Below are positions 25,085-35,591 of a stretch of DNA of 64,000 bases, piece after piece. The notes under the pieces are model-generated. The model worked only from the letters and a program-made list of their open reading frames with translations, had not been told where the DNA came from and searched no databases. Origin of the DNA: Halorubrum trapanicum (GTDB lineage: Archaea > Halobacteriota > Halobacteria > Halobacteriales > Haloferacaceae). A program made the translations under genes and the position numbers. The stretch is taken from positions 62,001 through 126,000 of the forward strand of contig NZ_JAGGKE010000010.1 of assembly GCF_017873555.1 (NCBI RefSeq), read 5' to 3'. The stretch's first letter is position 1. The number at the start of each line of letters is the position of its first letter.

Positions 25085-25882
25085 GTGATCGAACTCGACG
25101 GTGTCACGTGTCGGTACGGCCGCGGCGCGGGCGAGGGAGGAGACGACGGTGACGCCGATTCCGATGGCGACGCCGACGACGGCGCTACCGGCACCGTCGC
25201 GGTCGACGACGCCTCCCTCTCGGTCCCCGACGGCGAGTTCCTCGTCGTCGCGGGCGCGAACGGCTCGGGCAAGACCACCCTCGTCAGGACGTTCAACGGC
25301 CTCGTCGATCCGGACGCCGGGACGGTCTCGGTGAACGGGACTCCCGTCGACGGGGACCTCGTCGCCGCGCGCTCGGCGGTCGGGATGGTGTTTCAGGATC
25401 CCCGCGACCAGCTGGTCGCCGCGACCGTCGGGGCCGACGTCGCGTTCGGTCCGGAGAACCTCGGCCTCTCCCACGACGAGATCGACCGGCGGGTCGACGA
25501 GGCGCTCGCGGCCGTGAACATGTCGGGTCGGGAGCGCGAGCGGATCGACTCCCTCTCCGGGGGCGAGCGCGAGCGCGTCGCGATCGCTGGCGCGCTCGCG
25601 ATGGAGCCGGACCACCTCGTGTTGGACGAGCCGTTCACCGGTCTCGACGAGCCGGCCCGGCGGTCGGTCGTGGATCGACTCCGAGCGCTTCACGCCGAGG
25701 GGACGAGCGTCGTCGTCGTCACGCACGACCTCCGCGACGTGGCCGCGCTCGCCGACCGGATCGTCGGGCTGGCAGACGGGCGGATCGCGGTCGACGCGCC
25801 GCCGCGGGAGGCGGTCTCGGCGCTGCCCGGGCTGGACGTACGGGTGCCAGAGGGCGGCGAATTCGGAAAGCCGACCGGATGA
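25085..25882 (+). CDS. bioM: biotin ECF transporter ATP-binding protein
   Basis: 265 residues. ABC features: Walker A GANGSGKTT near residue 58, Q-loop VFQDPRDQLVAATV, signature LSGGERERVA near 158 and Walker B HLVLDEPFTGLD near 178, with the ECF-type FQDPxDQL motif. An acidic low-complexity loop (residues 16-35) is inserted after strand 1, unusual for the family. It starts at GTG 25085, 30 bp after bioY, and ends with an ATGA overlap with bioN. Confidence 0.88.
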   Translation: MIELDGVTCRYGRGAGEGGDDGDADSDGDADDGATGTVAVDDASLSVPDGEFLVVAGANGSGKTTLVRTFNGLVDPDAGTVSVNGTPVDGDLVAARSAVGMVFQDPRDQLVAATVGADVAFGPENLGLSHDEIDRRVDEALAAVNMSGRERERIDSLSGGERERVAIAGALAMEPDHLVLDEPFTGLDEPARRSVVDRLRALHAEGTSVVVVTHDLRDVAALADRIVGLADGRIAVDAPPREAVSALPGLDVRVPEGGEFGKPTG

Positions 25883-26592
25883 CGCTATCCTTCGTCCCCG
25901 GCGACTCGCTCGCCCACCGGCTCGACCCGCGGTCGAAGCTGCTCGTCCAGGTCGCGTTCGCGGCCGTCGCGTACGCGTACACGACGCCCCGGGGACTGGC
26001 CCTTCTCACCCTCGTCGCCGTCGGCTGCCTGCTCGCCGCCGACGGGGGCATCCGGGATCTGTGGAGCTATCGGGTCGCGCTCCCGGTCCTCCTCTTCGCC
26101 CCCGTCGTCGCTGGCGCGACGCTCGGCGCGCCGTGGTTTCGGGTCGAGCGCGCCGCCGTGACGGGACTCGCGAGCTACCGCGTCTTCCTGCTGCTCGTCG
26201 TCGCGGCCGCGTACGTGCGATCGACCCCCGTCCGGGAGTCGCGCGCGGCGGTCCAGCGGACGATCCCCGGGCGTCCGGGCGTGTTCCTCGGGGTCGGCGT
26301 CGCGCTCGTCTTCCGGTTTCTCCCCCTGCTGAAACGCGACCTCGCGGCCTCGCGCGCGGCGGTCCGAGCGCGGCTCGGCGCGGAGCGCTCCCGCCGCGAG
26401 CGGATGCGACTGGTCGCGGTCGGCGGACTTTCGCGGGCGTTCTCTCGGGCCGACCGCCTTGGGACCGCACTCGTCGCCCGGTGTTTCGCGTGGAACCCGA
26501 CGCTCCCGCGCTTAGCGTTCCGGCGCGTCGACGCCCCGGCGCTGGCGCTCGCCGCGTCGATGTTCGCTGCCGCGGTGTTGCGAGTCGTCTGA
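25879..26592 (+). CDS. bioN: biotin ECF transporter transmembrane (T) component
   Basis: 237 residues, four to six membrane segments. The conserved DPRSKLLVQ start and the Ala-Arg rich coupling helices (RDLAASRAAVRARLGA) are typical of CbiQ/BioN/EcfT proteins, which link the ATPase to the substrate-binding component. The ATG overlaps the bioM stop (ATGA). Position after bioY and bioM sets its role. Confidence 0.86.
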   Translation: MTLSFVPGDSLAHRLDPRSKLLVQVAFAAVAYAYTTPRGLALLTLVAVGCLLAADGGIRDLWSYRVALPVLLFAPVVAGATLGAPWFRVERAAVTGLASYRVFLLLVVAAAYVRSTPVRESRAAVQRTIPGRPGVFLGVGVALVFRFLPLLKRDLAASRAAVRARLGAERSRRERMRLVAVGGLSRAFSRADRLGTALVARCFAWNPTLPRLAFRRVDAPALALAASMFAAAVLRVV

Positions 26593-26719
26593 CGCCGCGC
26601 GCGAGGCGCGCCCGGTCGGCGACTACGGTGGGGCGCCGGGATCCGAAACCGCGTGAACGGCGAGCGACGACCTCCGCGTTGTGGCAAGTTTTAACCCGAC
26701 CGTATCCGGGTGATCGATC

Positions 26720-28933
26720 ATGACTCCCCTACAGGCGGCCACCCGGGAAACCTTCTGGACCATCGGTCCGGTGGGGAAGGCGGCGTTCTACTGGCTCGCC
26801 GCCCTCGCGATCGGCGTGTTCCTGTACGGCGTCTACGCGCGGTTCGCGGCGTACGCGCGCGGGAGCGCGGACCCGCGAGACAGACTGTCGAACCTCCCCG
26901 GTCGGGTCGTCGCGGCGACGAAGACGGTCCTCTCGAACGAGAACCAGTTCGACGGGGACCTGTACGCGGGCGTGATGCACACGTTCGTGCTGTGGGGGTT
27001 CCTCGTCCTCCTCGTCGCGACGACGATCCTCGGGATCGACATGGACCTCTACCGCCCGCTGACGGGCGAGTCGTTCTGGGTCGGCGAGTTCTACCTCGCC
27101 TACCAGTTCGCCGTCGACGCGTTCGGCCTGCTGTTCGTCGTCGGCGTCGGCATGGCCGGGTTCCGCCGCTACCGGTCCCGCGACGGGCGGCTGTGGGGGA
27201 AACACACCTCGCTGGAGGACGACGCGTTCGTCTGGACCCTCTTCCTGCTCGGGGTCGGCGGCTTCCTCGTCGAGGGCGTGAGCATGGTCGGACAGCCCCA
27301 GCGGGCGACCGAGACGGTGAGCTTCGTCGGCATGGCGCTCGCGACCGGACTGGAGACGGCCGGACTCACGACCGCGGGCGCCGAGACCGTCTACGGCGTC
27401 CTCTGGTGGAGCCACTCGCTTCTGGCGTTCGCGTTCGTCGCGTGGATCCCGTACGCGAAGCCGTTCCACATGATCTCCTCGTTCGCGAACGTCGTCGCCC
27501 GCGACGAGCGGGCGGGCGCGCGGCTCCCGAACGTCCCCGCGGACCTCGATCACACCAACGCCGAGTCGCTCGACGACTTCACCTGGAAGGAGCTGCTCGA
27601 CGGCGACGCCTGCACGAAGTGCGGGCGGTGTACGGACGCCTGTCCCGCCGACACGGTCGGCCGGAACCTCGACCCGCGGGACGTCATCCTCGACCTGAAG
27701 TCGTACCGCGAGTCGGTGAGCGACGACCCGGTGGCGGGGAGCGGCGGAAGCGGGACGATGGCGACCGACGGCGGCGTCGCGAGCGCGGACGGCGGCGTGG
27801 CCGACTCCGCCGCCGCCTCCGACGGAGGAACCGTCCCCATCGTCGCCGACGAGGGCGGCGTGATCGACGCCGAGTCGATGGAGTCGTGTCTGTCCTGTAT
27901 GGCCTGCATGGACGCCTGCCCGGTCGACATCGAGCACCTCACCTCGTTCACGAAAATGAACCGCCAGCTCGTCGACGAGGGGGCGGTCGACTCGAACCTC
28001 CAGGACGTGTTCCAGGACGTGATGCAGCGAGGGAACACCTTCGGCGAGTCCCAGGCGAACCGCGGCGACTGGGCCGACGCCCTCGACGACGTCGAGGTCC
28101 CGGACGCCCGCGAAAACGAGGTCGAGTACCTCTGGTACGTCGGCGACTACCCGAGCTTCGACGACCGGAACAAGAAGGTCGCCCGCGCGCTCGCTCGCCT
28201 CTTCGACGAGGCCGACGTGTCGTTCGGCATCTTATTCGACGACGAGAAGACCGACGGCAACGACATCCGCCGGATCGGCGAGGAGTTCCTCTACCTCGAA
28301 CTAGCGGGTCACCACGTCGAGACGTTCGCGGACTGCGAGTTCGAGAACGTCGTCTGTACGGACCCGCACTCCTACAACACCATCAAAAACGAGTACCCCG
28401 AGGTCGACTTCGCGGAGTTCGCCGACGACCCGATGATGCCGTTCGAGCGCGAGGAGCCGTGGAACTCGGAGGGGGAAATCGGCGTGTTCCACTGGACGCA
28501 GGTGGTCGAGGAGCTGGTCGAGGCGGGGCGGCTCGACCTCGCCGGCGACGAGCTGGACTACACCGTCACCTACCACGACCCCTGTCACCTCGGCCGGTAC
28601 AACGACGAGTACGAGGCGCCCCGCGAGCTGATCTCAGCGACCGGCGCCGACCTGTACGAGATGCCGCGCTCGCGCGACGACTCGTTCTGCTGTGGCGGGG
28701 GCGGCGGCGGTCTCTGGACCGAACACGACGAGGCGGTCAAGCCGAGCGAGGAGCGCCTCCGCGAGGCGGTCGAGGACACCGACGCGGGCGCCGATATCGA
28801 GAAGTTCGTCGTCGCCTGCCCGATGTGTACGACGATGTTCGAGGACGGGCGGAAGACGGGGAACTTCGAGGAGGACGTGGAGGTCGTCGACGTCGCGGAA
28901 CTCCTGATCGAGGCGGTGGAGACCGGGTCGTAG
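26720..28933 (+). CDS. membrane heterodisulfide-reductase-like Fe-S oxidoreductase, probable ETF:quinone electron route
   Basis: 737 residues. An N-terminal membrane domain of five to six helices with several histidines (GVMHTFVLWG, WWSHSLLAFAF, KPFHM), as in NarI/DsrM-type haem b subunits, is followed by two 4Fe-4S motifs (CTKCGRCTDACP, CLSCMACMDACP), separated by a 60-residue Gly/Ala/Ser linker, and HdrD-type cysteine-rich CCG domains (HDPCHLGR, SFCCGGGGGG, VACPMC). Proteins of this design deliver electrons from ETF or lactate-type dehydrogenases to the quinone pool. With etfBA at 18.1-19.8 kb, ETF:quinone transfer is the likely role; partner and direction are inferred. Confidence 0.86.
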   Translation: MTPLQAATRETFWTIGPVGKAAFYWLAALAIGVFLYGVYARFAAYARGSADPRDRLSNLPGRVVAATKTVLSNENQFDGDLYAGVMHTFVLWGFLVLLVATTILGIDMDLYRPLTGESFWVGEFYLAYQFAVDAFGLLFVVGVGMAGFRRYRSRDGRLWGKHTSLEDDAFVWTLFLLGVGGFLVEGVSMVGQPQRATETVSFVGMALATGLETAGLTTAGAETVYGVLWWSHSLLAFAFVAWIPYAKPFHMISSFANVVARDERAGARLPNVPADLDHTNAESLDDFTWKELLDGDACTKCGRCTDACPADTVGRNLDPRDVILDLKSYRESVSDDPVAGSGGSGTMATDGGVASADGGVADSAAASDGGTVPIVADEGGVIDAESMESCLSCMACMDACPVDIEHLTSFTKMNRQLVDEGAVDSNLQDVFQDVMQRGNTFGESQANRGDWADALDDVEVPDARENEVEYLWYVGDYPSFDDRNKKVARALARLFDEADVSFGILFDDEKTDGNDIRRIGEEFLYLELAGHHVETFADCEFENVVCTDPHSYNTIKNEYPEVDFAEFADDPMMPFEREEPWNSEGEIGVFHWTQVVEELVEAGRLDLAGDELDYTVTYHDPCHLGRYNDEYEAPRELISATGADLYEMPRSRDDSFCCGGGGGGLWTEHDEAVKPSEERLREAVEDTDAGADIEKFVVACPMCTTMFEDGRKTGNFEEDVEVVDVAELLIEAVETGS

Positions 28934-28967
28934 CGGTCGGGGACCGTTTTTCGTCCGCCCGCCGAAT

Positions 28968-29264
28968 CTACGCGCGCCCCGACAGCGCGTCCGCCGCGTC
29001 GTCGGTGCGACGCAGCAGCGCCCGCCCGGGGGCGCGGTCGCGGACCGGCGCGTCGCCGAGGTAATCGACGAGCGCGTCGCGAAGCAGGGCGACCCCCTCG
29101 TCGTCGAGCGCCGTCCCTCGCTCTATCGATTCGATCGGCCGGTGGTACGGGGCGTCGTCGTCGGTCGCGCTCTGCGCGGCGTCGAGCAGCGCGGCGTGAG
29201 CCACCCACGCCTCCTCCCGGGAGGTCGTCGGCGCCGGCGGCCCGTCGGTCGTGGGAGGCGTCAT
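28968..29264 (-). CDS. small soluble haloarchaeal protein, function unknown
   Basis: 98 residues, acidic and helical, opening with a Thr/Pro-rich stretch (MTPPTTDGPPAPTTS) then EEAWVAHAALLDAAQSATDDD and VALLRDALVDYLGD. No membrane or catalytic motif. I do not recognise the family; the length, codon use and clean stop suggest a real gene. It converges with the Fe-S oxidoreductase gene, 34 bp between stops. Confidence 0.62.
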   Translation of the reverse strand: MTPPTTDGPPAPTTSREEAWVAHAALLDAAQSATDDDAPYHRPIESIERGTALDDEGVALLRDALVDYLGDAPVRDRAPGRALLRRTDDAADALSGRA

Positions 29265-29380
29265 TCGTCCGGCTTCTCCCGGTACGGGGACTTAAAACCA
29301 CGTCACGGTTCGCGGGCGGACTCGACGCCGAGAAGCGCTCCCCCGTCGTCGCTCTCGACCCGTCGGCCGCGACCGCATCG

Positions 29381-29408
29381 TCTATATACGGATATATATT
29401 CTATATGT
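29381..29408. promoter_or_regulatory. AT-rich repeated motif upstream of the pst operon
   Basis: TCTATATACGGATATATATTCTATATGT region, with TCTATAT twice, about 85-110 bp before pstS. Very AT-rich in 65-70% GC surroundings; candidate binding site for a phosphate-responsive regulator or an upstream TATA element. Confidence 0.5.
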
Positions 29409-29493
29409 CGGAGCATAGCCGTACCGGGCGGTACGGCTCGCCCTGTACTCCTCATAGCATACTACTTAACCGGAACTCGTCCACCATCTGGTG

Positions 29494-30540
29494 ATGGCTT
29501 CCAGCCACGACGCGGACACAGCGGGGATCACACGGCGGAAATCACTCGCGGCGCTCGCCGGCGCGGGGGCGCTCGGCCTCGCGGGCTGTACGCAGAGCAC
29601 GGACGGCGGGGACGGCGGGGACGGCTCCGACGGTGGCGACGGTTCCGACGGGGGGGACGGCTCCGACGGCGATAGCTCCCTGTCGGGTCCGATAAACATC
29701 GCGGGCTCGAGCACGGTGTTCCCGCTGATGAGCGCGGTCATGGAGGACTTCGCCGAGATGCATCCGGACGTCGACCCCGACATCAGTTCGACCGGCTCCG
29801 GCGGCGGGTTCTCGAACTTCTTCTGTACGGGCGACACCGACTTCAACAACGCGAGCCGCCCGATCCAGCCGGAAGAGGAGGCGCTGTGCGAGGAGAACGG
29901 CGTCGAGTACGTGGAGCTGATCGCGGCGACCGATGCGCTCACCGTCGTCGTCAACCCCGACGCGGACTGGATCGACTCGCTCACGACCGAGGAGCTCGCG
30001 CAGATCTGGCGCTCCGACGCCGCCGAGACATGGGACGAGATCCGCGACGAGTTCCCGAACGAGGAGATCGAGCGGTTCGGCGCCGCCGACACCTCGGGCA
30101 CGTACGACTACTTCATCGAGGCGATCCTCGGCGAGGACGGCCACACCGGCGACTACCAGGCGACCGAGCAGGACAACACGATCGCGCAGGGGGTCGCCGG
30201 CAGCGAGTACGCGATCGGCTACTTCGGGTTCGCGTACTACTTCCAGAACCCCGACCAGCTCAAGGCGCTCGGGATCGACGACGGCGACGGGCCGGTCGAG
30301 CCGAGCCTCGAAACGGCCTCTTCGGGCGAGTACACCCCGCTGTCTCGGCCCCTGTTCACCTACCCGTCGATCGAGTCGCTGGGCGAGGAACACATCGCGG
30401 AGTTCGCCCGGTACTTCGTCGAGCAGACGACCAACGAGGACCTCGTCGCCGGCGACGTCGGCTACGTGCCCGCCACCGAGGAGACGCAGGAGGAGCAGAT
30501 GAGCATCCTCGAAGACGCCATCGAGCAGGCGCAGGGCTGA
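29494..30540 (+). CDS. pstS: phosphate ABC transporter substrate-binding protein
   Basis: 348 residues. A Tat-lipoprotein signal is plain: TRRKSLAALAGAGALGLAGC, so the mature protein is lipid-anchored at Cys. A Gly/Asp/Ser-rich linker follows, then PstS segments: INIAGSSTVFPLMSAV, SSTGSGGGFSNFFC, RPIQPEEEALC, VVVNPDADW, ADTSGTYDYF and GEYTPLSRPLF. It captures phosphate outside the cell for PstCAB. The ATG at 29494 is used; a GTG three bases earlier is possible. Confidence 0.93.
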   Translation: MASSHDADTAGITRRKSLAALAGAGALGLAGCTQSTDGGDGGDGSDGGDGSDGGDGSDGDSSLSGPINIAGSSTVFPLMSAVMEDFAEMHPDVDPDISSTGSGGGFSNFFCTGDTDFNNASRPIQPEEEALCEENGVEYVELIAATDALTVVVNPDADWIDSLTTEELAQIWRSDAAETWDEIRDEFPNEEIERFGAADTSGTYDYFIEAILGEDGHTGDYQATEQDNTIAQGVAGSEYAIGYFGFAYYFQNPDQLKALGIDDGDGPVEPSLETASSGEYTPLSRPLFTYPSIESLGEEHIAEFARYFVEQTTNEDLVAGDVGYVPATEETQEEQMSILEDAIEQAQG

Positions 30541-30596
30541 GTCGGCGCGATGAACCGGTGTATTGATTTACGGCTGCGTTCGATACCCCACCGTTC

Positions 30597-31571
30597 GTGA
30601 CTGACAGCACAGAGAGTCCCGACCTGACCCGGCGGGGCGGACTCACACGACTGAAGGAGGGAACCTACGGCGGCCTGTTCGCGGCGTGTGCGGCGATCAC
30701 TCTGCTCACGACGGCCGCGATCTTCGTTACCCTCCTGTCGGACGCCGTGGTGTTTTTCCGGTCGATATCGATAGTCGAGTTCCTCACCGGCACCAACTGG
30801 AGCCCGAACCCGGCCGGCGGCGGGCAGGCGTTCGGTATCATCCCGCTGTTGATCGGCACGCTCACCGTGACGTTCACGGCGGCGCTCATCTCGATCCCGA
30901 TCGGGACGCTCACCGCCATCTACCTCAGCGAGTACGCGACCCCGAACGCCCGGTCGATCCTGAAACCCCTCTTGGAGATCCTCGCGGGGATCCCGACGGT
31001 CGTATACGGGTACTTCGCGCTGGTGTACATCACGCCGGCGCTGAAGGCGACGCTGTTCCCGGAGATGAGTACCTTCAACGCGCTGGCGGCGTCGATCATG
31101 GTCGGAATCATGACGATCCCGATGGTGTCGTCGATCTCCGAGGACGCCATGAGCGCGGTGCCCGACGAGCTCCGGCAGGCCGGCTACGGGCTCGGTGCGA
31201 CCAAGTTCGAGGTGTCGACCGGGATCGTCGTCCCGGCGTCCATCTCCGGGATCGCCTCCTCGTACATCCTCGCCGTCTCCCGCGCCATCGGCGAGACGAT
31301 GATCGTCGTCGTCGCGATGGGCGCACAGGCGCGGATGCCCGAGATTCAGGAGGCGGCCTTCGGGATTCCGTTCATCAACCCCGCCGATGTCCTCTTGGAG
31401 TCCGGGATGACCATCACGGTCGCGATGGTCCAGATCACCGGCGGCGACCTCACCGGCGGCACGCTCCCGTACAACTCCATGTTCGCGCTCGGTCTCGCGC
31501 TGTTCGCGGTAACGCTCGTTATGAACGTGATCAGTGATATCATCGCGCAACGCTACCGGGAGGAGTACTGA
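30597..31571 (+). CDS. pstC: phosphate ABC transporter permease PstC
   Basis: 324 residues with six membrane helices. PstC features: GTNWSPNPAGGGQAFGIIPLLIGTLTV, SEYATPNARSILKPLLEILAGIPTVVYGYFALVY and the EAA-type loop PDELRQAGYGLGATKFEVSTGIVVP. Pairs with PstA to form the channel. Starts at GTG 30597, 56 bp after pstS; its stop overlaps the pstA ATG (TGATG). Confidence 0.93.
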   Translation: MTDSTESPDLTRRGGLTRLKEGTYGGLFAACAAITLLTTAAIFVTLLSDAVVFFRSISIVEFLTGTNWSPNPAGGGQAFGIIPLLIGTLTVTFTAALISIPIGTLTAIYLSEYATPNARSILKPLLEILAGIPTVVYGYFALVYITPALKATLFPEMSTFNALAASIMVGIMTIPMVSSISEDAMSAVPDELRQAGYGLGATKFEVSTGIVVPASISGIASSYILAVSRAIGETMIVVVAMGAQARMPEIQEAAFGIPFINPADVLLESGMTITVAMVQITGGDLTGGTLPYNSMFALGLALFAVTLVMNVISDIIAQRYREEY

Positions 31572-33337
31572 TGGCGACCGACAACCCGAACGCGGACGGA
31601 TTCGGCGAGGTCAGTCGAGTGCGGGGGATCGCCTTCGAGTACCTCTCGTTCGGCGCGAGCGTGTTCGGTCTCGTCGCGCTCGGCGTGTTGCTCGTGTACG
31701 TCGCGATCGACGCCTTCGACCTGGCGAACGCCAGCCCCGAGTGGCTGTTGACCTACTTCCTCACCCTCGTCGGTCCCTTCCTCGCGTTCTGCCTGTACAG
31801 CGCGAACGACCCGGAAGTCACTCGACGCGCGCTCGGGGCGCTCGGCGGCGGGCTCGTCGTCGTCGCCGCGCTGTTTTCCGCGATCGAGGCGTTCGTCGCG
31901 CCGATCCCGCGGCTCAACTGGCAGCTGGCGTACCTCTTCGTCGTCGCCGCTCCCACCACGGCGTACCTCGCGTACGTCGGGAGCCGCGGTCGGCTCGGCG
32001 CGGTCGGCTTCGGACTCCTCGGGCGGCTCGTCGGCGGGGTCGCAATCGGTCTCGCGGTCGGCACGCTGTTCTTGGTGTTCGACGCGCTGCTGTGGTTCCT
32101 CGCGTACACGCTCGGCGTCCTTCCGGCCGTCGGGCTGTACGCGTTCGGCCGGGTCCGGTCGGCGCCGCGAGCGCGAACCGCGGCCGCACCGGTTGGTCTC
32201 GTCGGGCTGACCGCCGCGGTGTTCCTCCGCGACGTGGTCGCGACGTACCCGTCGGACCTCATCATCTACCTCTGGACGATCGCGGTCCCGGTCGCGGCCG
32301 CCGGGGCGCTTCTCGTCGCCGACCGCAGCGGGCGAACTGCCGGAGTCCTCGTCGGGGGACTTCCGCTCGCCGTCGCGACCGCGGGGGGGTTCCTCGCCGC
32401 GGGTGCCGGACTGCCGGCTCCCACCGTCCTCCTCGTGCTCGTTTTGACCGGCGTACCGACCGCGGCGTACGTCTCCCGCGTGGTCGACGTCGGCGAGGGC
32501 GTCGTCGGACTCGCGCTCCCGTTCCTCCTCGCCGCGGGCGTGATAGTCGGTGCGCTGATCGTCGAGGCGCTGGGCGTCCCGGCGCCCGACCCGTGGCTCG
32601 ACGCGTCGTACCTCACCGAGGCTCCCTCTCGAACCCCGTCGGAGGCTGGTCTTTACCCGGCCATCGTCGGCTCCGTCATCATCATCGCGATGGTCGCGGT
32701 GCTGTCGTTCGCGCTCGGCGTCGGCACGTCGGTCTTCTTGGAGGAGTACACGCCGGAGAGCGGCCCGCTCGGCACGCTGACGCGGATACTCCAGGTCAAC
32801 GTCGCGAACCTCGCGGCGGTCCCGTCGGTCGTCTACGGTCTCCTCGGCTTGGGGCTGTTCGCGAACCTCCTCGGACTCGGGATCGGGACGGCGGTGACCG
32901 CGGCGCTGACGCTGTCGCTTCTCATCCTCCCGATCACGATCATCTCCGCGCAGGAGGCGATCCGGTCGGTGCCGGACGACCTCCGGCGCGGCTCGGACGC
33001 GATGGGCGCGACGCGCTGGCAGACGACGAAGAACGTGGTCCTGCCCGAGGCAATGCCGGGGATCCTCACCGGGACGATCCTCGCGCTCGGCCGAGCGATC
33101 GGCGAGACCGCGCCGCTCATCATGATCGGCGCGGCGACGACGGTGTTCAGGGCACCGGACAGCCTGTTCAGCCGGTTCAGCGCGATGCCGATGCAGATCT
33201 ACACGTGGGCCGGCTTCCCGCAGGCCGACTTCCGGTACGGCGTCGTCGCCGCAGGGGTTATCACGCTGCTTATCATCCTCGTCGGCATGAACGGGTCGGC
33301 AATTCTACTGCGGAACCGCGCGGAACGGGGGAGCTAA
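31571..33337 (+). CDS. pstA: phosphate ABC transporter permease PstA with long N-terminal membrane extension
   Basis: 588 residues, about twice the usual bacterial PstA length. The canonical PstA domain occupies about residues 345-588: [50 protein letters not shown], the EAA loop [25 protein letters not shown] and [14 protein letters not shown]. Residues 15-330 add about eight further hydrophobic helices with no family I recognise. The extension is continuous in frame without sign of a fused second gene. The gene ends 1 nt before pstB. Confidence 0.9.
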   Translation: MATDNPNADGFGEVSRVRGIAFEYLSFGASVFGLVALGVLLVYVAIDAFDLANASPEWLLTYFLTLVGPFLAFCLYSANDPEVTRRALGALGGGLVVVAALFSAIEAFVAPIPRLNWQLAYLFVVAAPTTAYLAYVGSRGRLGAVGFGLLGRLVGGVAIGLAVGTLFLVFDALLWFLAYTLGVLPAVGLYAFGRVRSAPRARTAAAPVGLVGLTAAVFLRDVVATYPSDLIIYLWTIAVPVAAAGALLVADRSGRTAGVLVGGLPLAVATAGGFLAAGAGLPAPTVLLVLVLTGVPTAAYVSRVVDVGEGVVGLALPFLLAAGVIVGALIVEALGVPAPDPWLDASYLTEAPSRTPSEAGLYPAIVGSVIIIAMVAVLSFALGVGTSVFLEEYTPESGPLGTLTRILQVNVANLAAVPSVVYGLLGLGLFANLLGLGIGTAVTAALTLSLLILPITIISAQEAIRSVPDDLRRGSDAMGATRWQTTKNVVLPEAMPGILTGTILALGRAIGETAPLIMIGAATTVFRAPDSLFSRFSAMPMQIYTWAGFPQADFRYGVVAAGVITLLIILVGMNGSAILLRNRAERGS

Positions 33338-33338
33338 C

Positions 33339-34172
<834 letters not shown>

Positions 34173-34874
34173 ATGCCCCGAGAGAACTACCAGGAGCGGC
34201 TCGATCAGCTCCGCGAGGACGTGGTCGCGATGGGCGAGACCGTCTGCGACCGGCTCGACGACGCGATCGAGGCCGCGGTCTCCGGCGACGACGACCTCGC
34301 GCAGTCGGTGATCGAAAGCGACCACGAGGTCAACGAGACGTACCTCGCCCTGGAGGACGAGTGTACCGAACTGCTGGCGCTCCAGCAGCCGGTGGCCGGC
34401 GACCTCCGGCTCGTCGCCGCCTCGTTCAAGATCATCACCGACCTCGAACGCGTCGCCGACCTCGCGACGAACGTCGCGGCGTACGGCGGTCCGGAGGGCG
34501 GCGTCCACACCGCGGTCGACGTGCGCGACCTCGGGGACGGCGCCCGCGAGATGGTCGCGGACGCGGTCGCCGCCTACGCGGCGCGCGACCCGGACGCCTG
34601 CCGCGAGATCGCCGCCCGCGACGACGCGTTCGACGAGCGCTGTCGGGAGGCGAGCGAGGCGGTCGTCCGCGAGCTGCTGGAGGCCGACCGCGCCCGCAAC
34701 GCGGCCCGAGACGGGCCGGCTCCGACGGACGGCGAGGCGCTCGAAGCCTCGCTCGACGAGGTGTCGCAGGCGCTGCTCGCGGTGCGCGACCTCGAACGGG
34801 TCGCGGACCACGCGGTCAACGTCGCGGCGCGGACGCTGTACATGATCGAGAACGACGACGAGCTGATCTACTGA
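34173..34874 (+). CDS. phoU: phosphate signalling protein PhoU
   Basis: 233 residues, two PhoU three-helix domains (about 10-95 and 120-225) with metal-binding-type motifs ESDHEVNETYLALEDEC and the paired DLERVADLATNVA and DLERVADHAVNVA. It modulates the Pst transporter and phosphate regulation. Its ATG follows the pstB stop directly, ending the five-gene operon. Three 39-bp repeats lie just after its stop. Confidence 0.93.
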   Translation: MPRENYQERLDQLREDVVAMGETVCDRLDDAIEAAVSGDDDLAQSVIESDHEVNETYLALEDECTELLALQQPVAGDLRLVAASFKIITDLERVADLATNVAAYGGPEGGVHTAVDVRDLGDGAREMVADAVAAYAARDPDACREIAARDDAFDERCREASEAVVRELLEADRARNAARDGPAPTDGEALEASLDEVSQALLAVRDLERVADHAVNVAARTLYMIENDDELIY

Positions 34875-34889
34875 GCGGGCCGACCCGCC

Positions 34890-35006
34890 GAGCGCCGTTC
34901 GCACCGCGGCGGGCGGTTCGCGGCCGACGAGCGCCGTTCGCACCGCGGCGGGCGGTTCGCGACCGACGAGCGCCGTTCGCACCGCGGCGGGCGGTTCGCG
35001 ACCGAC
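34890..35006. repeat. three tandem copies of a 39-bp repeat after phoU
   Basis: Unit begins GAGCGCCGTTCGCACCGCGG and ends GGTTCGCGACCGAC; copies at 34890, 34929 and 34968. The first differs at one position (GCGGCCGAC for GCGACCGAC). It fills most of the gap between phoU and the phosphatase gene. The copies abut with no spacers. Confidence 0.88.
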
Positions 35007-35025
35007 GAACGACACACTCCCCACG

Positions 35026-35502
35026 ATGACGAATCCCACCGACACCACCGACGGCGGACCGACCGACGAGACGACCGACGCGGAGACCGTCCTCACCTTC
35101 ATGTGCGTCCGCAACGCCGGGCGCAGCCAGATGGCGACCGCGTTCGCGGAGCGCGAGCGCGACCGGCGCGGGCTCGGCGACCGCGTCGAGATCCGGACCG
35201 GCGGCACCGCCCCCGCGGACGCCGTTCACGACGTCGTCATCGAGGCGCTCTCGGAGGTCGGTCTCGACGCGAACGGCCGGACGCCGAGAGAGATCTCCGA
35301 CGAGTCGCTCGCCGAGTCGGACTTCGTCGCCACGATGGGGTGTTCGACGCTCGAACTGGAGACCGTCGACACCGACGACTGGGACCTCGACGACCCGGGC
35401 GAGCGGCCGATCGAGGCGGTCCGCGAGATCCGCGACGAGATCGAGCGCCGCGTGATCGCCGTCTTCGACGAGCGGTTCGGCGAGTTCGACGGCGAGCGGT
35501 AG
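35026..35502 (+). CDS. low-molecular-weight phosphatase / arsenate-reductase (ArsC-like) protein
   Basis: 158 residues. After an acidic Thr-rich leader (residues 1-20) comes the LMW phosphatase P-loop CVRNAGRSQMA (C-x5-R-S) near residue 27, then IRTGGTAPADAVHDVVIEALSEVGLD and the late motif FVATMGC. LMW-type proteins act as tyrosine phosphatases or, with further cysteines, as thioredoxin-coupled arsenate reductases. Position after phoU favours phosphate or arsenate metabolism; I cannot separate the two. Confidence 0.8.
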   Translation: MTNPTDTTDGGPTDETTDAETVLTFMCVRNAGRSQMATAFAERERDRRGLGDRVEIRTGGTAPADAVHDVVIEALSEVGLDANGRTPREISDESLAESDFVATMGCSTLELETVDTDDWDLDDPGERPIEAVREIRDEIERRVIAVFDERFGEFDGER

Positions 35503-35591
35503 GCGACGCGAGCCGAGCCGACGGGTTTCGGGACCGAGCGGACCGCGCCCTTCCGGAACCACTAATCGGCTCCGAGCGGATCTATCGCACG

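Noticed and set aside
34890-35006. CRISPR array after phoU
   Set aside because: The 39-bp units abut with no spacers.
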